A DNA stretch of 6,984 nt from NCBI GenBank assembly GCA_035514995.1, contig DATJCC010000100.1, positions 1 through 6,984 on the forward strand, in the 5' to 3' direction. This document shows positions 6,314 through 6,984 of the stretch, piece after piece (position 1 is the stretch's first letter; the number at the start of each line of letters is the position of its first letter). The position numbers and the translations under genes are program-made. Source of the DNA: Leucobacter_A sp035514995. GTDB lineage: Bacteria > Actinomycetota > Actinomycetes > Actinomycetales > Microbacteriaceae. Below the pieces are notes generated by a model. The model ran no database searches. It was not told the origin of the DNA and worked only from the letters and a program-made list of their open reading frames with translations.

Positions 6314-6984
6314 GCTTGATGCGAGTCGATTGCATCATCAATTACATTTAACACTTCTGCAATCTGCCCATCAGTGATTGTTAGGGGCGGAAGGAAACGC
6401 AAAACGTTTCCGTCAAGTCCGGCGTTTAAAAGGAGCACACCATTCTGCGCGGCAAATTTGGTGATGTGTGTGACTATCCCATTATCGGGATCCATAGTGC
6501 CAGGTTTTACAAACTCAATTGCGAGCATCGCTCCGATTCCACGCACTTCAACAATATTTTCATATTTGTCTTTAAGCTCGTTTAAACCAGAACCTAGAAC
6601 GCTCTCAATTCGCTTGGCATTTTCTTGAGGTTTTCCTGTAGCAATCTCATTGAAAACAGCGACAGCAGCGGCACACGAAACAGGGTTACCACCAAAAGTT
6701 CCTCCCAACCCTCCAGGAGGGGCAGAGTCCATGACAACAGCTCTGCCGGTGACACCTGCAAGAGGAAGACCAGCAGCGATGCCCTTAGCAGTTAAGACAA
6801 TGTCTGCCTCAACACCGAAGTGTTCGATAGCAAAAACGGTGCCAGTGCGTGCAATTCCAGACTGTATTTCATCAGCTATAAAAACGATTCCGTTATCACG
6901 GCACCACTTCGCTAAAGCAGGAAGGTATCCTTCAGCCGGAACTATAAAACCGCCCTCACCCTGAATCGGTTCAACCACTAAACA
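6310..6984 (-). CDS. gabT: 4-aminobutyrate aminotransferase (3' part, cut by window end)
   Basis: GabT is a PLP enzyme (EC 2.6.1.19) that moves the amino group of GABA to 2-oxoglutarate, giving succinate semialdehyde and glutamate. About 224 C-terminal codons are present, and the frame is open to the last base. The GTG at 6978 encodes a Val within the conserved VVEPIQGEGG and is not the start; about 200 residues should lie beyond the edge. Visible are EPIQGEGG (substrate-binding Glu pair), DEIQSGIARTG (the Asp that contacts the PLP ring nitrogen), TAKGIAAGLPLAG (Schiff-base Lys) and GGLGGTFGGNP (phosphate-binding Thr). The spacings Glu-28-Asp-29-Lys-29-Thr equal those of E. coli GabT, and LGGTFGGNP with NVLRFLPPLT favours GabT over related ornithine or acetylornithine aminotransferases. 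The stop overlaps the asparaginase start. Its partner gabD, if present, is outside the window. Confidence 0.93.
   Translation of the reverse strand, partial: CLVVEPIQGEGGFIVPAEGYLPALAKWCRDNGIVFIADEIQSGIARTGTVFAIEHFGVEADIVLTAKGIAAGLPLAGVTGRAVVMDSAPPGGLGGTFGGNPVSCAAAVAVFNEIATGKPQENAKRIESVLGSGLNELKDKYENIVEVRGIGAMLAIEFVKPGTMDPDNGIVTHITKFAAQNGVLLLNAGLDGNVLRFLPPLTITDGQIAEVLNVIDDAIDSHQA

Noticed and set aside
6393..6411. GGAAACG and CGTTTCC, a perfect 7-bp stem with a 5-base loop inside gabT
   Set aside because: It falls in codons for the conserved NVLRFLPP motif, has no T-run in either direction and is short enough to occur by chance.
6650..6964. A 104-codon plus-strand open frame antisense to gabT
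   Set aside because: The Pro/Ala/Thr-rich product is what an antisense shadow of a conserved aminotransferase gives, and there is no ribosome binding site.

Overview
The window looks like chromosomal core sequence from an actinobacterium, most like a small-genome Microbacteriaceae relative. This rests on the wording of the ATP synthase subunits, a very short epsilon subunit, the actinobacterial form of YaaA (beginning MRVLLPPSETK) and the tight gene packing. G+C looks close to or slightly below half by eye, which is low for that family and recalls streamlined aquatic members. The family assignment is an inference; the phylum is safer.

Layout. Positions 1-3660 (+) hold the F1 half of the atp operon in standard order: the 3' part of atpA (cut by the window edge), atpG, atpD and atpC. 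Positions 3680-4441 (+) hold a yaaA-family gene whose first codons form a very strong stem-loop. Positions 4478-5368 (+) hold a PP2C-type protein phosphatase. Positions 5315-6313 (-) hold an asparaginase II family enzyme (Rhizobium etli AnsA type), whose 3' end overlaps the phosphatase by 54 bp. Positions 6310-6984 (-) hold the 3' part of gabT (4-aminobutyrate aminotransferase), which runs off the right edge. The gabT stop and the asparaginase start overlap as ATGA.

How the genes work together. The left half supplies the alpha, gamma, beta and epsilon subunits of F1, that is, the catalytic hexamer, the rotor shaft and the epsilon foot. YaaA (iron/peroxide stress) and the phosphatase (removal of Ser/Thr phosphate) lie downstream on the same strand and may receive some read-through transcription, unless the hairpin at 3688-3733 stops it. 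The right half is a separate, opposing unit for nitrogen and carbon recovery from GABA and asparagine.

No RNA gene, mobile element, CRISPR array or clearly new multi-gene system was seen, and no stretch of 300 bases lacks a gene. The most interesting signals are structural: the coding-embedded hairpin at the start of yaaA, the antisense 3' overlap of phosphatase and asparaginase, and the epsilon subunit that lacks the usual C-terminal inhibitory helices.
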